A stretch of 64,000 nucleotides of DNA from assembly GCA_040218815.1 (NCBI GenBank), contig JAVJQS010000004.1, positions 62,001 to 126,000 of the forward strand, written 5' to 3'. The translations under genes were made by a program, and so were the position numbers. The DNA comes from JAVJQS01 sp040218815. Its GTDB lineage: Bacteria; Bacteroidota; Bacteroidia; Flavobacteriales_E; Vicingaceae. Position 1 is the first letter of the stretch; the number at the start of each line of letters is the position of its first letter. A model generated the notes under the pieces. That model worked only from the letters and a program-made list of their open reading frames with translations. It made no database searches and was not told where the DNA came from. Below, one piece after another: positions 52,098 to 60,726 of this stretch.

Positions 52098-53504
52098 CTA
52101 AAAATCACTTATTACTAACTTCCCACTCGCCACATACTTTTGTTCGTTTTCAATAGCATAGAAGTAAATACCTGGAGGAAGGTTATTTCTTTCAAGTATA
52201 ATTTGAGATTTATTATTAATTACGATAGAATATACTTTTCTTCCAAGATTATCAAATAGCTTTAAAGTTCCATTCATAATTCTGCTATTTGTTATCTCTA
52301 TTGTAGTACTCTCCTTGAATGGAATTGGATAGACCGTCACTAGAGTGGAATTCATTTTTAATTTATCCTCTAATGAATTTATGAGGTATTGACATGCTGA
52401 ATCACAATTGAAAAGTGATTGATCTCTGACATATACAACCAAACTTAAGTCTTTTTCAAGCTTCTCAAAGTTAACTGTACTGTTTCCTCTAAAGGTAAAT
52501 AGATAAGGTTTGCATCTTAAATTTGAGGCATTTACATTCCACTTAAAGGTATTTCTAATATAGCCGGTACTCATTGAGTCAACAAGGAAACTTGGTTTAT
52601 TACTTTCGTTTAATGCATCACTATATATTTCTAGTTCTACTGGGTTTAATAAGCTATCTGAAAATGCAATACTGAATTCGATACTATCACTGGAATTAAG
52701 AAAAACTTCATAATTGCCATTTGTGTCAGTCGGTATTGCTGCTACTTCTCGAAAGCGAGTTTTAGTTGATTTAGAAGTAATCCTCACTTGAAAATCTATC
52801 AAGTTAGACCCAATTTGATTGCCATCTCTGCATTCAGTTACTTTTATAGTAAATATAAATACGCCTAATTGCTGGGGGGATTTCCATAAAAACGCTCCAC
52901 TTTTTCTGTTTATTGAAACAGAGTCTGGGAAGAAGAAACCCGGAGCTGATGCACCACCAGTGCCTTTTGTTTCTACTAATTCGAAGATTAAAATATCTCC
53001 ATCGGGTTCAGAAACTGAAAGGTTTTGTTTAAAGTCTTCACCAATTTTCGTAATTGCTATTGGGTCTGCTTCAAGGGTAATAGATTTATTTTTAATTGCT
53101 AAAGTTGGAGAGATAGTCAACCTTGTCTCCAGGTATAGGGGAATATTGACTGAGTTTGAAATATTATCAATACCTCCACTTCTGTTAGGTTCTTCCAGTG
53201 AAATGGTATAATTAGCAGCACTTGGATATGTATGATTGCTTTTAAAAGTTCTTTTCATCAAATCATTGCCAATAAGCACCTCGCTATCAACCAAAATAGA
53301 GTCACTATTTCCATCACCCCATGATAGGAGGATTTCCTTTCTTCCAATAGCTGGGCTGTTTGGATCAGCATAAATAATTAGTAAGACCTCGTAGGTTAAG
53401 CCAGAAACATGTTCATAAGTGATATAACCACCCAATGAGTGGGTTGCTTTAGCATTAAAGAGAAACAAGAAGCTTAAGAAGCATAGTAGAAGTATTTTTT
53501 TCAT
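52098..53504 (-). CDS. Secreted protein with T9SS type A sorting domain, 468 aa
   Basis: A signal peptide (1-20) leads to HSLGGYITYEHVSGLTYEVLLIIYADP, the start of a beta-sandwich region seen in many gliding- or PKD-type Bacteroidota surface proteins. A strand NLSVSEPDGDILIFELVE resembles cadherin/Ig-like calcium-site motifs and is followed by APGFFFPDSVSINRKSGAFLWKSP. Cysteines in CRDG, RCKPYLF and NCDSACQ may pair outside the cell. The last ~85 residues are a type A sorting domain (VTVYPIPFKESTTIEI ... LKLFDNLGRKVYS ... PGIYFYAIE). The function is unknown; it is surface or secreted. Confidence 0.8.
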   Translation of the reverse strand: MKKILLLCFLSFLFLFNAKATHSLGGYITYEHVSGLTYEVLLIIYADPNSPAIGRKEILLSWGDGNSDSILVDSEVLIGNDLMKRTFKSNHTYPSAANYTISLEEPNRSGGIDNISNSVNIPLYLETRLTISPTLAIKNKSITLEADPIAITKIGEDFKQNLSVSEPDGDILIFELVETKGTGGASAPGFFFPDSVSINRKSGAFLWKSPQQLGVFIFTIKVTECRDGNQIGSNLIDFQVRITSKSTKTRFREVAAIPTDTNGNYEVFLNSSDSIEFSIAFSDSLLNPVELEIYSDALNESNKPSFLVDSMSTGYIRNTFKWNVNASNLRCKPYLFTFRGNSTVNFEKLEKDLSLVVYVRDQSLFNCDSACQYLINSLEDKLKMNSTLVTVYPIPFKESTTIEITNSRIMNGTLKLFDNLGRKVYSIVINNKSQIILERNNLPPGIYFYAIENEQKYVASGKLVISDF

Positions 53505-53553
53505 AGGTAGTAATTAATAAAATATATTGATATAAAATTTTCAAGCTCTAGAA

Positions 53554-54075
53554 TCACCACTCAAAGCCATCCTCATCAAACCATTTATTATGCAAACGCA
53601 GCACTTGTTCAATTAAATCGCGAACACAGCCTTCTCCGCCTTTTTTTGGAGAAATATAGTGTGAAATGGATTTGATTTCATCTGCAGCGTCTTTTGGACA
53701 GGCAGCAAAACCAACTTCATGCATCACTTTATAATCGGGTATGTCATCGCCCATGTATAAGATTTCTTCTGCATTTAAATTAAAGCGTTGTTTGAGGTCT
53801 TCAAATACAGCTATCTTGTTTTTACACCCTAGGTTGACTTCTTTAATGCCTAAGCCATTTAAGCGCAACCGCACACTTTCAGAAGTTCCACCACTGATAA
53901 TGGATACATGGTATCCCTTTTTAACTGCATGCTGCAAAGCATAACCGTCTTTAATGTTCATGCTCCTTAATTGATCACCATCGGGCATAGTGATTACCTT
54001 GCCATCAGTTAAAACTCCGTCAACATCTAAGATAAAAGCCTTAATGGGCTTCAATTTGGCTTTTAAATTTCCCAT
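53554..54075 (-). CDS. KdsC-like HAD phosphatase (3-deoxy-manno-octulosonate 8-phosphate phosphatase)
   Basis: This small HAD-superfamily protein of 173 aa has the nucleophile and acid in FILDVDGVLTDG (Asp17, Asp19), motif II in SIISGG and motif IV in YMGDDIPDYKVM. The cap is absent, as in KdsC, which removes phosphate from KDO-8-P for lipopolysaccharide core synthesis. Related YrbI-type enzymes act on other sugar phosphates. The start ATG is directly adjacent to the stop of the DUF2520 gene, so the pair is co-translated. Confidence 0.85.
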   Translation of the reverse strand: MGNLKAKLKPIKAFILDVDGVLTDGKVITMPDGDQLRSMNIKDGYALQHAVKKGYHVSIISGGTSESVRLRLNGLGIKEVNLGCKNKIAVFEDLKQRFNLNAEEILYMGDDIPDYKVMHEVGFAACPKDAADEIKSISHYISPKKGGEGCVRDLIEQVLRLHNKWFDEDGFEW

Positions 54076-54876
54076 CTATTGCTCTTTTTGTTTCTGCGTT
54101 TTAAAGATGTTGTTGGTAATTACCTCGTATATTTCACGATAGTCTTCATGATTTTTAAGGTAGTTCAAATGGTTGTCAATTACTTTTCGATCATTTCTAA
54201 CTGCTGGTCCTGTTTGTGCATTTAAAGGTGTTTCAGATTTAATTTTATTGGAAGTTTTTTCCAATAATGGTCGAATTACCTCAAAAGAGATGTTATTTTC
54301 CTTTAACAGGTCGTTGGCAATATGAAATAGATGATTGGTGAAATTATTTGCAAATACGGCTGCAACATGCAGTGCTTTTCGTTTCTCAGAGTCCATAGAA
54401 TAAACTTTGGCAGACACTGATCTTGCAAAGCTCATTAGCAATTGTTCCATCTCAGCGTTATTTCCTTCTACACAAATTGGAATAGGAGCTAAGCTCTCCG
54501 TTTCATTCTTTGAGAAAGATTGTACTGGATAGAAAATTCCATACTGCTCAAATCCTTTACCCTTAAAAACATCAACTGGTGTAGATCCTGAGGTATGCAC
54601 TATAGGTTTGTCTTTTATCTTAATTTGATCAATTACATCAGGCAAAGCGTCGTCGTTTACAGCCAAAATAATTAGATCTGTTGAAGGGCTTAGATCTTTC
54701 AGCTTGGTAGTGAAGTTGCAGTTCAGTGTTTGACTGAGCAACATAGCAGAATGCTGAGTGCGAGAATAAATTTCATGAATCAAATAACCAGCCTGTCGAA
54801 AGGCTAATCCAAAGTTATGACCAACGTTACCAGCTCCAATGATAGTTACTGACTTAATAAGGTGTTTTGCGTTCAT
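54076..54876 (-). CDS. Rossmann-fold DUF2520 protein (ProC-like NADP oxidoreductase), 266 aa
   Basis: The N-terminus is a Rossmann nucleotide-binding fold with SVTIIGAGNVGHNFGLAFRQAG. A middle region LIILAVNDDALPDVIDQI and VHTSGSTPVDVF follows, then an all-helical DUF2520 domain (RKALHVAAVFANNFTNHLFHIA ... LNAQTGPAVRNDRKVIDNHL). The family is sometimes annotated as a pyrroline-carboxylate reductase or ketopantoate reductase relative, but its substrate is unknown. It is co-translated with the KdsC-like phosphatase, an arrangement widespread in Bacteroidota. The upstream ~197 bases separate it from the ccm operon. Confidence 0.85.
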   Translation of the reverse strand: MNAKHLIKSVTIIGAGNVGHNFGLAFRQAGYLIHEIYSRTQHSAMLLSQTLNCNFTTKLKDLSPSTDLIILAVNDDALPDVIDQIKIKDKPIVHTSGSTPVDVFKGKGFEQYGIFYPVQSFSKNETESLAPIPICVEGNNAEMEQLLMSFARSVSAKVYSMDSEKRKALHVAAVFANNFTNHLFHIANDLLKENNISFEVIRPLLEKTSNKIKSETPLNAQTGPAVRNDRKVIDNHLNYLKNHEDYREIYEVITNNIFKTQKQKEQ

Positions 54877-55073
54877 CTATTATATTTTTAATTATAAAGC
54901 ACTTCTACTTTTACATTTAAATTTCCTTTTATTTTTTCAGATTCAAAAATGATTAAGGAATAAACATAAAGGTTTAAAATACTGTGGACTATCTTCAGTT
55001 ATCAATTAATCCTTTTCTTTCAACCTTAGTCTTTTATCATTTTATATCTTAATAAAATAGCTGTCTAAGTCAC

Positions 55074-57497
55074 TTATGCTTTATCACTTTTTTGCTTGCG
55101 AATTCGGTTAATAACAGCAACTAAGGTACCCAAAACCATAACAATGCAGCCAATCCACAATACATTGATGTAAGGGAAAACAATGGCTTGCATAATGACA
55201 AAGTCTCCAGCATTCTTGTTTTTTTCGAAGAGTAAAATACTCAATTTTTCATTCTCTGGATTAATGCCATTAAATCCAAATTTTAACCCCAAATCACTAA
55301 TTTCATCTTGTATCGTAAATACTCGGTTTCCACGAATAACCATAATAGGCGTGGCTTCAAATGTTTTTCCAGTTAAGGTGTTTGCTTCAATCTTTACACC
55401 CAATGCAATATCATTAGAATCGAGTTTTAAGGAGTCTTTATTTATCTTTCTTACGAAACTGGATAATTTGATCACTGCATTTGAAGAAAATAAAGAGTCG
55501 CCGATGTTCAGCTGCAAAGAGTCGGCATCGCCAAACATTTCCATGGCATTGGAATCTAAATTTTCTAAGTCGGCATAAGTGATGTGTGTGAAAATATCTT
55601 CATTCCAAAAATGAGCAGTAGAGGGCTCTGGAACGTTACCCATTTGCTGATTCAGTTGAACATAAGGAGAAAGGCTGAATTTCTTTTCATACTTACCTTT
55701 CGCATTTACCTTCAAGTAATCCATATCAAAGTAAACAAAACGATTTTCTTCAACTCTCCGTTTAGTATAGGTAACATAATAAGGCTCCATTAAAACAGTA
55801 TCGTTTTTAAGCAGCATTACATTTTCGTCGTTTGCATTTTTGTTTTCTTCAAAGTTGATGTTTACAGGACTTCTGTTTTTTGAAATGATTTTTTTATTTC
55901 CTGCTGAAAGCAAACTCCCTAAGATTACCAATCCGAAACCTACATGAGCGAGTGCTGATCCGCCTTTCTTAACATTGCCTTTGATGATGCGCAGGAAGTA
56001 ATCTAAATTAGCTAAAACAGCAAATAGCGAAGTAAATAATAACAGGTCTAAGTAAAAGGTCTTAATTTCTAAAAGATAGGCGATTCCTGCGCTAGCAAGC
56101 AACGCTATGATAAATGAAGGTCCGATTTGTTTGAAAAACTTTTTAGGATCTGTTTTTTTATACTTTAAAAACTGGCTGATGGCCACGAATAAGGTCACTA
56201 AAACCGCCAAGGGCAATTGCCATGAATTATAGTGCTCTATTGGGTCTGCTTGCGGAGCTAAACTTGTGCCAAACAATGCATTAATTACTGGAATAGAGGA
56301 GGATAAAGTAATTTGAAAGGCTGAAATAACTAGGACCAATGCTCCTAAGAACATCCAAAATTCTCTGCTCCAAAAAGCATCCTCTTCACTTTTAACCAAG
56401 TATTTTCTGCCTTGTTTAATCAAGAAGAATAAACCCAGTGCTAAATAAAACAACAAGAAAACAATAAGTTGGCCAGGCAAGCCATCGGCAAAAGAGTGCA
56501 CCGATGTTTCACCCAAGATACCGCTTTTTGTAAGGTAGGTTGAATAAACAACCATTAAAAAAGAAAAGAGTGTAAAAGCAAAAGTGGCAAAGAGTGACCT
56601 TGCTTTGTTTCTATTTAATAACATTAAATGACCTGCAGCAACTAACACCAGCCATGGTACTAAGGATGAATTTTCAACAGGGTCCCAGGCCCAAAAACCA
56701 CCAAAACTCAACGCTTCATAGGCCCAAGCTCCTCCCATTAAAATTCCTAGACCTAAAATAGCAATGGATAAGTAAGTCCAAGGAAGAGCTGGTTTTATCC
56801 AGCTTATTTTCTCTTTTTTCCAAAGAGCTGCAATACCGTATGCGAAGGGAACCAAGGTACTGGCAAAACCAAAAAACAAGGTTGGTGGGTGTATGGTCAT
56901 CCAGTAATTTTGAAGCAAAGGATTTAATCCATTACCTTCTACAAAACCTAAATAATTTGGATTGGAGGTAAAGGGCAAGTTCATCATGTCAGGATGCTCT
57001 CTTAGCAATACAAATGGATTGCTCCCAATTTGTAAGTCAAATAAGAATATGCCTAAAAGCATAGAGGTGAGGAAAACTTGGACGGAAGAAAAAACGGTTA
57101 ATACACTTCCTTCCCATTTTTTGGCTGTTGCTATTAAAATATTTCCTAAAACCACATTCCAAAAAGTCCATAACATTGTGCTGCCTTCTTGGCCTTCCCA
57201 GAAACACGATAAAATGTATCGGAGAGGAAGTTCAGATGAACTATGGCGCCAGACGTAATAATATTCAAATGCATGTGTGGCAATAAGATAAAACAAGATG
57301 GAAATTAATCCAATTAATGAAATGGAGTGTATGCGGTAAAAGAGCCTCCCTAATTTTTTCCAAGAATTTAAATCGGTGCTTAAATCTGATGATTTATAAT
57401 AGAAAACTGTAGCCAAGAGGCTTGCTACAAAACTGACAATAATAAGAAGGTTACCAAGTTCGCCTGCTAGGAGATTTTCTCCAACGTATTCAATCAT
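55074..57497 (-). CDS. ccmF: Cytochrome c maturation protein CcmF/CcsA-type heme lyase, 807 aa
   Basis: A multi-span membrane protein; the heme-handling WWD motif appears as GGFWAWDPVENSSLVPWL, preceded by HPPTLFFGFASTLVPFA. The first ~520 residues carry about 13 to 15 membrane segments. The later ~250-residue periplasmic part (MEPYYVTYTKRRVEENRFVYFD ...) ends in a last membrane helix (YINVLWIGCIVMVLGTLVAVINRI). CcmF attaches heme from CcmE to apocytochrome c. It is the last gene of a ccmBCDEF operon (2-base gap to ccmE). Confidence 0.92.
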   Translation of the reverse strand: MIEYVGENLLAGELGNLLIIVSFVASLLATVFYYKSSDLSTDLNSWKKLGRLFYRIHSISLIGLISILFYLIATHAFEYYYVWRHSSSELPLRYILSCFWEGQEGSTMLWTFWNVVLGNILIATAKKWEGSVLTVFSSVQVFLTSMLLGIFLFDLQIGSNPFVLLREHPDMMNLPFTSNPNYLGFVEGNGLNPLLQNYWMTIHPPTLFFGFASTLVPFAYGIAALWKKEKISWIKPALPWTYLSIAILGLGILMGGAWAYEALSFGGFWAWDPVENSSLVPWLVLVAAGHLMLLNRNKARSLFATFAFTLFSFLMVVYSTYLTKSGILGETSVHSFADGLPGQLIVFLLFYLALGLFFLIKQGRKYLVKSEEDAFWSREFWMFLGALVLVISAFQITLSSSIPVINALFGTSLAPQADPIEHYNSWQLPLAVLVTLFVAISQFLKYKKTDPKKFFKQIGPSFIIALLASAGIAYLLEIKTFYLDLLLFTSLFAVLANLDYFLRIIKGNVKKGGSALAHVGFGLVILGSLLSAGNKKIISKNRSPVNINFEENKNANDENVMLLKNDTVLMEPYYVTYTKRRVEENRFVYFDMDYLKVNAKGKYEKKFSLSPYVQLNQQMGNVPEPSTAHFWNEDIFTHITYADLENLDSNAMEMFGDADSLQLNIGDSLFSSNAVIKLSSFVRKINKDSLKLDSNDIALGVKIEANTLTGKTFEATPIMVIRGNRVFTIQDEISDLGLKFGFNGINPENEKLSILLFEKNKNAGDFVIMQAIVFPYINVLWIGCIVMVLGTLVAVINRIRKQKSDKA

Positions 57498-57499
57498 AA

Positions 57500-57913
57500 T
57501 TAGGAAGTGCTTTCAGCTGTAATTTCGGTAAGTTCACCGGCTTCGCCATCGTTATATTTTGATGGACATTTCATTAAAATCTTATCTGCTCGAAAATTTT
57601 CTCCGTCCAATGCGCCAGTAATTACAACCTGTTCAGATCGTTCAAAATCCTGTGGTTTAGCGCCGTTGAAAATCACTTTATGTTCTACACCATTGTTATC
57701 GAGCATGTAAAAGCTAAACTGATTCGCATTTTCAGAAGGGGAGTAGTTAATTGCTTTATCTTTATTTAACTGGCCTACTACCTGAAATTCTTTACCTGGA
57801 AATTGCTGTGCTGTTGCAAAATCAGCATAAGTAGCTGCATTTGAAACAGTGCTAATAATTGCCCCAATTGCAACTGCAATTACAATTATTGCTATAATGT
57901 GTGTCTTTTTCAT
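57500..57913 (-). CDS. ccmE: CcmE heme chaperone with Cys-type motif, 137 aa
   Basis: One N-terminal membrane segment (HIIAIIVIAVAIGAIIST) anchors an OB-fold domain in the periplasm (FQVVGQLNKDKAINY ... HKVIFNGAKPQDFERSEQVVITGAL). The heme site, HxxxY in most bacteria, reads CPSKY here (KILMKCPSKYNDG), i.e. a CxxxY variant known from some archaea and anaerobes. The chaperone takes heme from the CcmC side and gives it to CcmF. The C-terminal tail is acidic. It is flanked by ccmD and ccmF. Confidence 0.9.
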   Translation of the reverse strand: MKKTHIIAIIVIAVAIGAIISTVSNAATYADFATAQQFPGKEFQVVGQLNKDKAINYSPSENANQFSFYMLDNNGVEHKVIFNGAKPQDFERSEQVVITGALDGENFRADKILMKCPSKYNDGEAGELTEITAESTS

Positions 57914-57919
57914 TGTATA

Positions 57920-58138
57920 CTATTTACTTGCATTACTTTGCTTTAGCTCTTGTTCTATTCTTTTTACTTTTCTGTCAATGGTGATAAGGAATATGATTAA
58001 TCCAACTAAAATAGTCACCAAAACTGCTACTACAACGTAAATTTTACCGCTAGCTCTCATTTGATCAGCCATTTCTATTGGTTGAGCTTGAGTAAGAAAG
58101 CTTAAGAACGATAATATTATACCTAATACAAATTTCAT
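57920..58138 (-). CDS. ccmD: CcmD-like small membrane protein, 72 aa
   Basis: A short N-terminal hydrophobic stretch (signal-like, ends TQA) is followed by one membrane helix (IYVVVAVLVTILVGLIIFL) and a basic/charged helical tail (DRKVKRIEQELKQSNASK), typical of CcmD. CcmD helps release holo-CcmE from the CcmABC complex. It is identified mainly by size, topology and position between ccmC and ccmE. Confidence 0.8.
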   Translation of the reverse strand: MKFVLGIILSFLSFLTQAQPIEMADQMRASGKIYVVVAVLVTILVGLIIFLITIDRKVKRIEQELKQSNASK

Positions 58139-58157
58139 ACTATTCTGTTTTAAAGCA

Positions 58158-58814
58158 CTAATAAATCAATTGCTGTTTTATTTTATTTAATCGAATTCTA
58201 ATGTTGGCAATCCAAAAACCTAACAACACCCAGCCGATAACTGCAGGGTAGAAGACGAGTTTCATATTATTATCTAAATCGTAATTGTTAAACCCGGGGT
58301 TCCCTCCATTTCCTGGATGTAAGGAATCAGTCATTCGAGGTAGAATGCCAATAAAAACAATAAGCAAAACAAAGGCGAAGATGTTATAAACCGCTGATAT
58401 TCTGGCTCTTTTCTGCTCGTCGTCCATTGACCCCCTGAGCACCATATAGGCTAAATAAATTAACATGGTTATAGCTGAGCCGTTGAGTTTTACATCATTG
58501 GTCCACCAAGCACCCCATGTAAATTTGGCCCAAATACTTCCGGTAATGGTTCCTAGAATCCCAAAAACAATACCTGTATTTACTAATTCAACTGCTTTTG
58601 TATCATCTACTATTTTACCGCTAGACAGGTTTTTAACACTATAGATTGTAGAAACAAAAAACAATAAAATCATGCTAAACCACATGGGAACATGAAAATA
58701 TAGATTACGAATACTCTCGTAAAGAATTACTTGTTTTGGAACTTCAATTAAAAAACCGCCAATAAGGGTAAAGAGAAGTAATATTACTGCGAGTGCTTTC
58801 CACCAATTTCTCAT
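58158..58814 (-). CDS. ccmC: Heme exporter CcmC, 218 aa
   Basis: Six membrane segments are visible. The heme-binding tryptophan-rich segment reads WGAWWTNDVKLNGSA rather than the classical WGxxWxWD, a form I believe to be common in Bacteroidota. Two conserved periplasmic His positions flank it (LYFHVPMWF and DSLHPGNG). It delivers heme to CcmE. The order ccmB, ccmC, ccmD, ccmE, ccmF is followed with short gaps (38, 19, 6 and 2 bases). Confidence 0.9.
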   Translation of the reverse strand: MRNWWKALAVILLLFTLIGGFLIEVPKQVILYESIRNLYFHVPMWFSMILLFFVSTIYSVKNLSSGKIVDDTKAVELVNTGIVFGILGTITGSIWAKFTWGAWWTNDVKLNGSAITMLIYLAYMVLRGSMDDEQKRARISAVYNIFAFVLLIVFIGILPRMTDSLHPGNGGNPGFNNYDLDNNMKLVFYPAVIGWVLLGFWIANIRIRLNKIKQQLIY

Positions 58815-58852
58815 TGAAAATGAGTTGTTTAAGTCTTTTGGTATTTTTTAAA

Positions 58853-59509
58853 TTAGCTTCTCCAAAGGTATGGAAATAATACATAAGAAAGTGCTATAGT
58901 AAGCAAATTCAATAAGCCTAAAGTTGAGACATATACCACACAATCTTCCCAACCAAAACCAAGACCACAAAGCACACTTGCTTTAATAGCAGTTAATAAA
59001 ACGGGCAATAGAATCGGAAATGAGAGTATAGCTGTTAATGTGGAATTGTTATTGGTTTTTGAAGCAATGGCAGATACTAAGGTAAGTGTAGAGGCTATTG
59101 CTAGAATTCCTAACAACAAAACAAGGCTAAAAAGTATGCTATTTTCTATTGGATTACCCATTAATAGGACAAAGAGACCAAAAGTTAGCCCAGCTGTTAC
59201 CAATAACAAACTCGCGTTGAAAATAAGTTTCGAAAAGATGATTGAAGAAGCACTGCAAAGACTATAATAGTAATAATAGGCTTGACTAGATTCTGCCTTA
59301 AAACTATTAATACTTGCGTTTGTAGAGGCAAAAACAAGAATTATCCAAAATAACGCAATCCAAGTAGTTAATTCCTCTATGGCATTAAATACCTGATAAG
59401 CAATAAATACAGTACTAGCAACATATAGTAAAATGCCATTTAACGTTGCCTTTTGCCTAAACTCTGAGGTAAAGTCTTTTTTTAATAGTGTGGTAATTTC
59501 GTTGAGCAA
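58853..59509 (-). CDS. ccmB: Heme ABC exporter permease CcmB, 218 aa
   Basis: Six hydrophobic segments, with an N-terminal LLKKDFTSEFRQKATLNGILLYV as in CcmB permeases, then SQAYYYYYSLCSASSIIFSKL in the middle. The start codon is TTG (59507-59509); no in-frame ATG is near. CcmB partners with the ATPase CcmA to drive release of heme-loaded CcmE; no ccmA gene lies in this window. It is the first gene of the operon. Confidence 0.85.
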   Translation of the reverse strand: MLNEITTLLKKDFTSEFRQKATLNGILLYVASTVFIAYQVFNAIEELTTWIALFWIILVFASTNASINSFKAESSQAYYYYYSLCSASSIIFSKLIFNASLLLVTAGLTFGLFVLLMGNPIENSILFSLVLLLGILAIASTLTLVSAIASKTNNNSTLTAILSFPILLPVLLTAIKASVLCGLGFGWEDCVVYVSTLGLLNLLTIALSYVLFPYLWRS

Positions 59510-59746
59510 ACCTAATATTATTGAAGGGTAAAGTTACTTGAATTATACTTCTTGTAAATGGAATTAGTATAAATTCAAAGTAGAAATGGGCTAGAGGTTA
59601 AAATCATAAAACTCACTATTCTTAGGCGATTATGTTTTAACTAAAAACGTATTCCACAAATACACTTGAAGGATTAAAATTAAATGAATCTAATGATCGG
59701 CATCGAATGGCTTACTTGAAATTATAAAAATTGGATTTATGATGCC

Positions 59747-59754
59747 TACTTTTG
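59747..59754 (+). promoter_or_regulatory. -7 element (TACTTTTG) of the 59769 gene
   Basis: An exact TAnnTTTG match lies 14 bases before the ATG at 59769. It is inside the longer ORF that begins at 59739, which excludes that start. Confidence 0.6.
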
Positions 59755-59768
59755 AAAAAATATCAACT

Positions 59769-60248
59769 ATGAATTACAAAGACCTTGCTGATGATAGCAG
59801 AGTTTGGATTTATCAAAGCTCACGAGAACTAACTGCTGAAGAGGTGCGAGAGATAAAAAGTCATGGAAATGATTTTATTAACTCTTGGGCTGCTCATGGA
59901 ACAGAATTGAAAGCTGCAATTGAAATATTTTACAATCGTTTTATTGTGTTATTTGCCGACGAAACACAGGTAAAAGCTTCTGGTTGTTCAATTGACTCAT
60001 CTGTTCATTTTATGCAAAAAATTCAAGATGCTTATCAATTGGACTTATTTGATAGATTAAATATTGCCTTTAAGGTTTCAAATAAGATTGATGCCCTGCG
60101 CATGAATGACTTCCAAGAAGCCTTGGAAAAGGGACGATTGACTGAAAATACAACCGTATTTAATAACCTGGTTGAAAGCAAAGTCGATTTTGAAAACAAT
60201 TGGGAAGTTCCATTGAAAGACAGTTGGCACAAACAATTAATGGCCTAA
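59769..60248 (+). CDS. Conserved Bacteroidota protein (often mislabelled ABC transporter ATPase), 159 aa
   Basis: It begins MNYKDLADDSRVWIYQSSREL, continues AHGTELKAAIEIFYNRFIVL and KASGCSIDSSVHFMQKI, and ends NNWEVPLKDSWHKQLMA. The sequence matches a widespread Flavobacteriia family recorded under the misleading name ABC transporter ATPase. There is no P-loop. The invariant pieces GCSIDSSV and WEVPxxDSW suggest a small cytosolic fold of unknown role. The next gene starts within its stop codon (TAATG), so it is translationally coupled with a thioesterase. Confidence 0.8.
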   Translation: MNYKDLADDSRVWIYQSSRELTAEEVREIKSHGNDFINSWAAHGTELKAAIEIFYNRFIVLFADETQVKASGCSIDSSVHFMQKIQDAYQLDLFDRLNIAFKVSNKIDALRMNDFQEALEKGRLTENTTVFNNLVESKVDFENNWEVPLKDSWHKQLMA

Positions 60249-60667
60249 TGGGAAATAAAGCAGAAAAAATAATGCAATCGATGATGGCTACTGACTATTA
60301 TTCTCAATGGTTGGGATTTGAATTGTTGTTGATTGAGGAAGGCGTTTGCCATTTACAATTATCTGTGCGTAAGGAAATGCTAAACGGGTTTGGAACGGTT
60401 CATGGGGGAGTGGCTTATGCTTTTGCAGACTCTGCATTGGCTTTTGCTTCTAATTCATATGGTCGAATTTCACCCTTGATTAATGGTACCATGAATTATG
60501 CTAAAGCCGCAAAAGAAGGTGATATTTTGAGAGCTGAGGCTAAAGTGATTTCATTGAGTAATAAAAAGGCTGACATTGATGTAAATATCTACTGCAATAA
60601 TGAAGAAACTCCTTTTTATTTTTTCCGAGGTACAGTTTATCGAACGAGCAAGGAGCATAATGTTTAA
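60248..60667 (+). CDS. PaaI-type hotdog thioesterase, 139 aa
   Basis: The hotdog domain has GFGTVHGGVAYAFADSALAFASN, containing the His-Gly-Gly and catalytic Asp of PaaI/YbgC thioesterases, which hydrolyse acyl-CoA esters. Later strands are INGTMNYAKAAKEGDILRAEA and KKADIDVNIYCN. The ATG at 60248 overlaps the previous stop by one base; the upstream ATG at 60200 would run through the preceding gene. The substrate is unknown. A short inverted repeat (60688-60703) follows. Confidence 0.85.
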   Translation: MGNKAEKIMQSMMATDYYSQWLGFELLLIEEGVCHLQLSVRKEMLNGFGTVHGGVAYAFADSALAFASNSYGRISPLINGTMNYAKAAKEGDILRAEAKVISLSNKKADIDVNIYCNNEETPFYFFRGTVYRTSKEHNV

Positions 60668-60726
60668 AGAAGTCTAAATACATTTATCCAATTTTGAAAT
60701 TGGAGAATTAAATCAATAAAATATAT

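Noticed and set aside
59739..59768. Upstream ATG for the 159-aa conserved protein
   Set aside because: The promoter -7 element lies downstream of that ATG, so it would not be transcribed.
60200..60247. Upstream ATG for the thioesterase
   Set aside because: It would overlap the preceding conserved gene by 49 bases and adds non-family residues; ATG 60248 couples with the stop.
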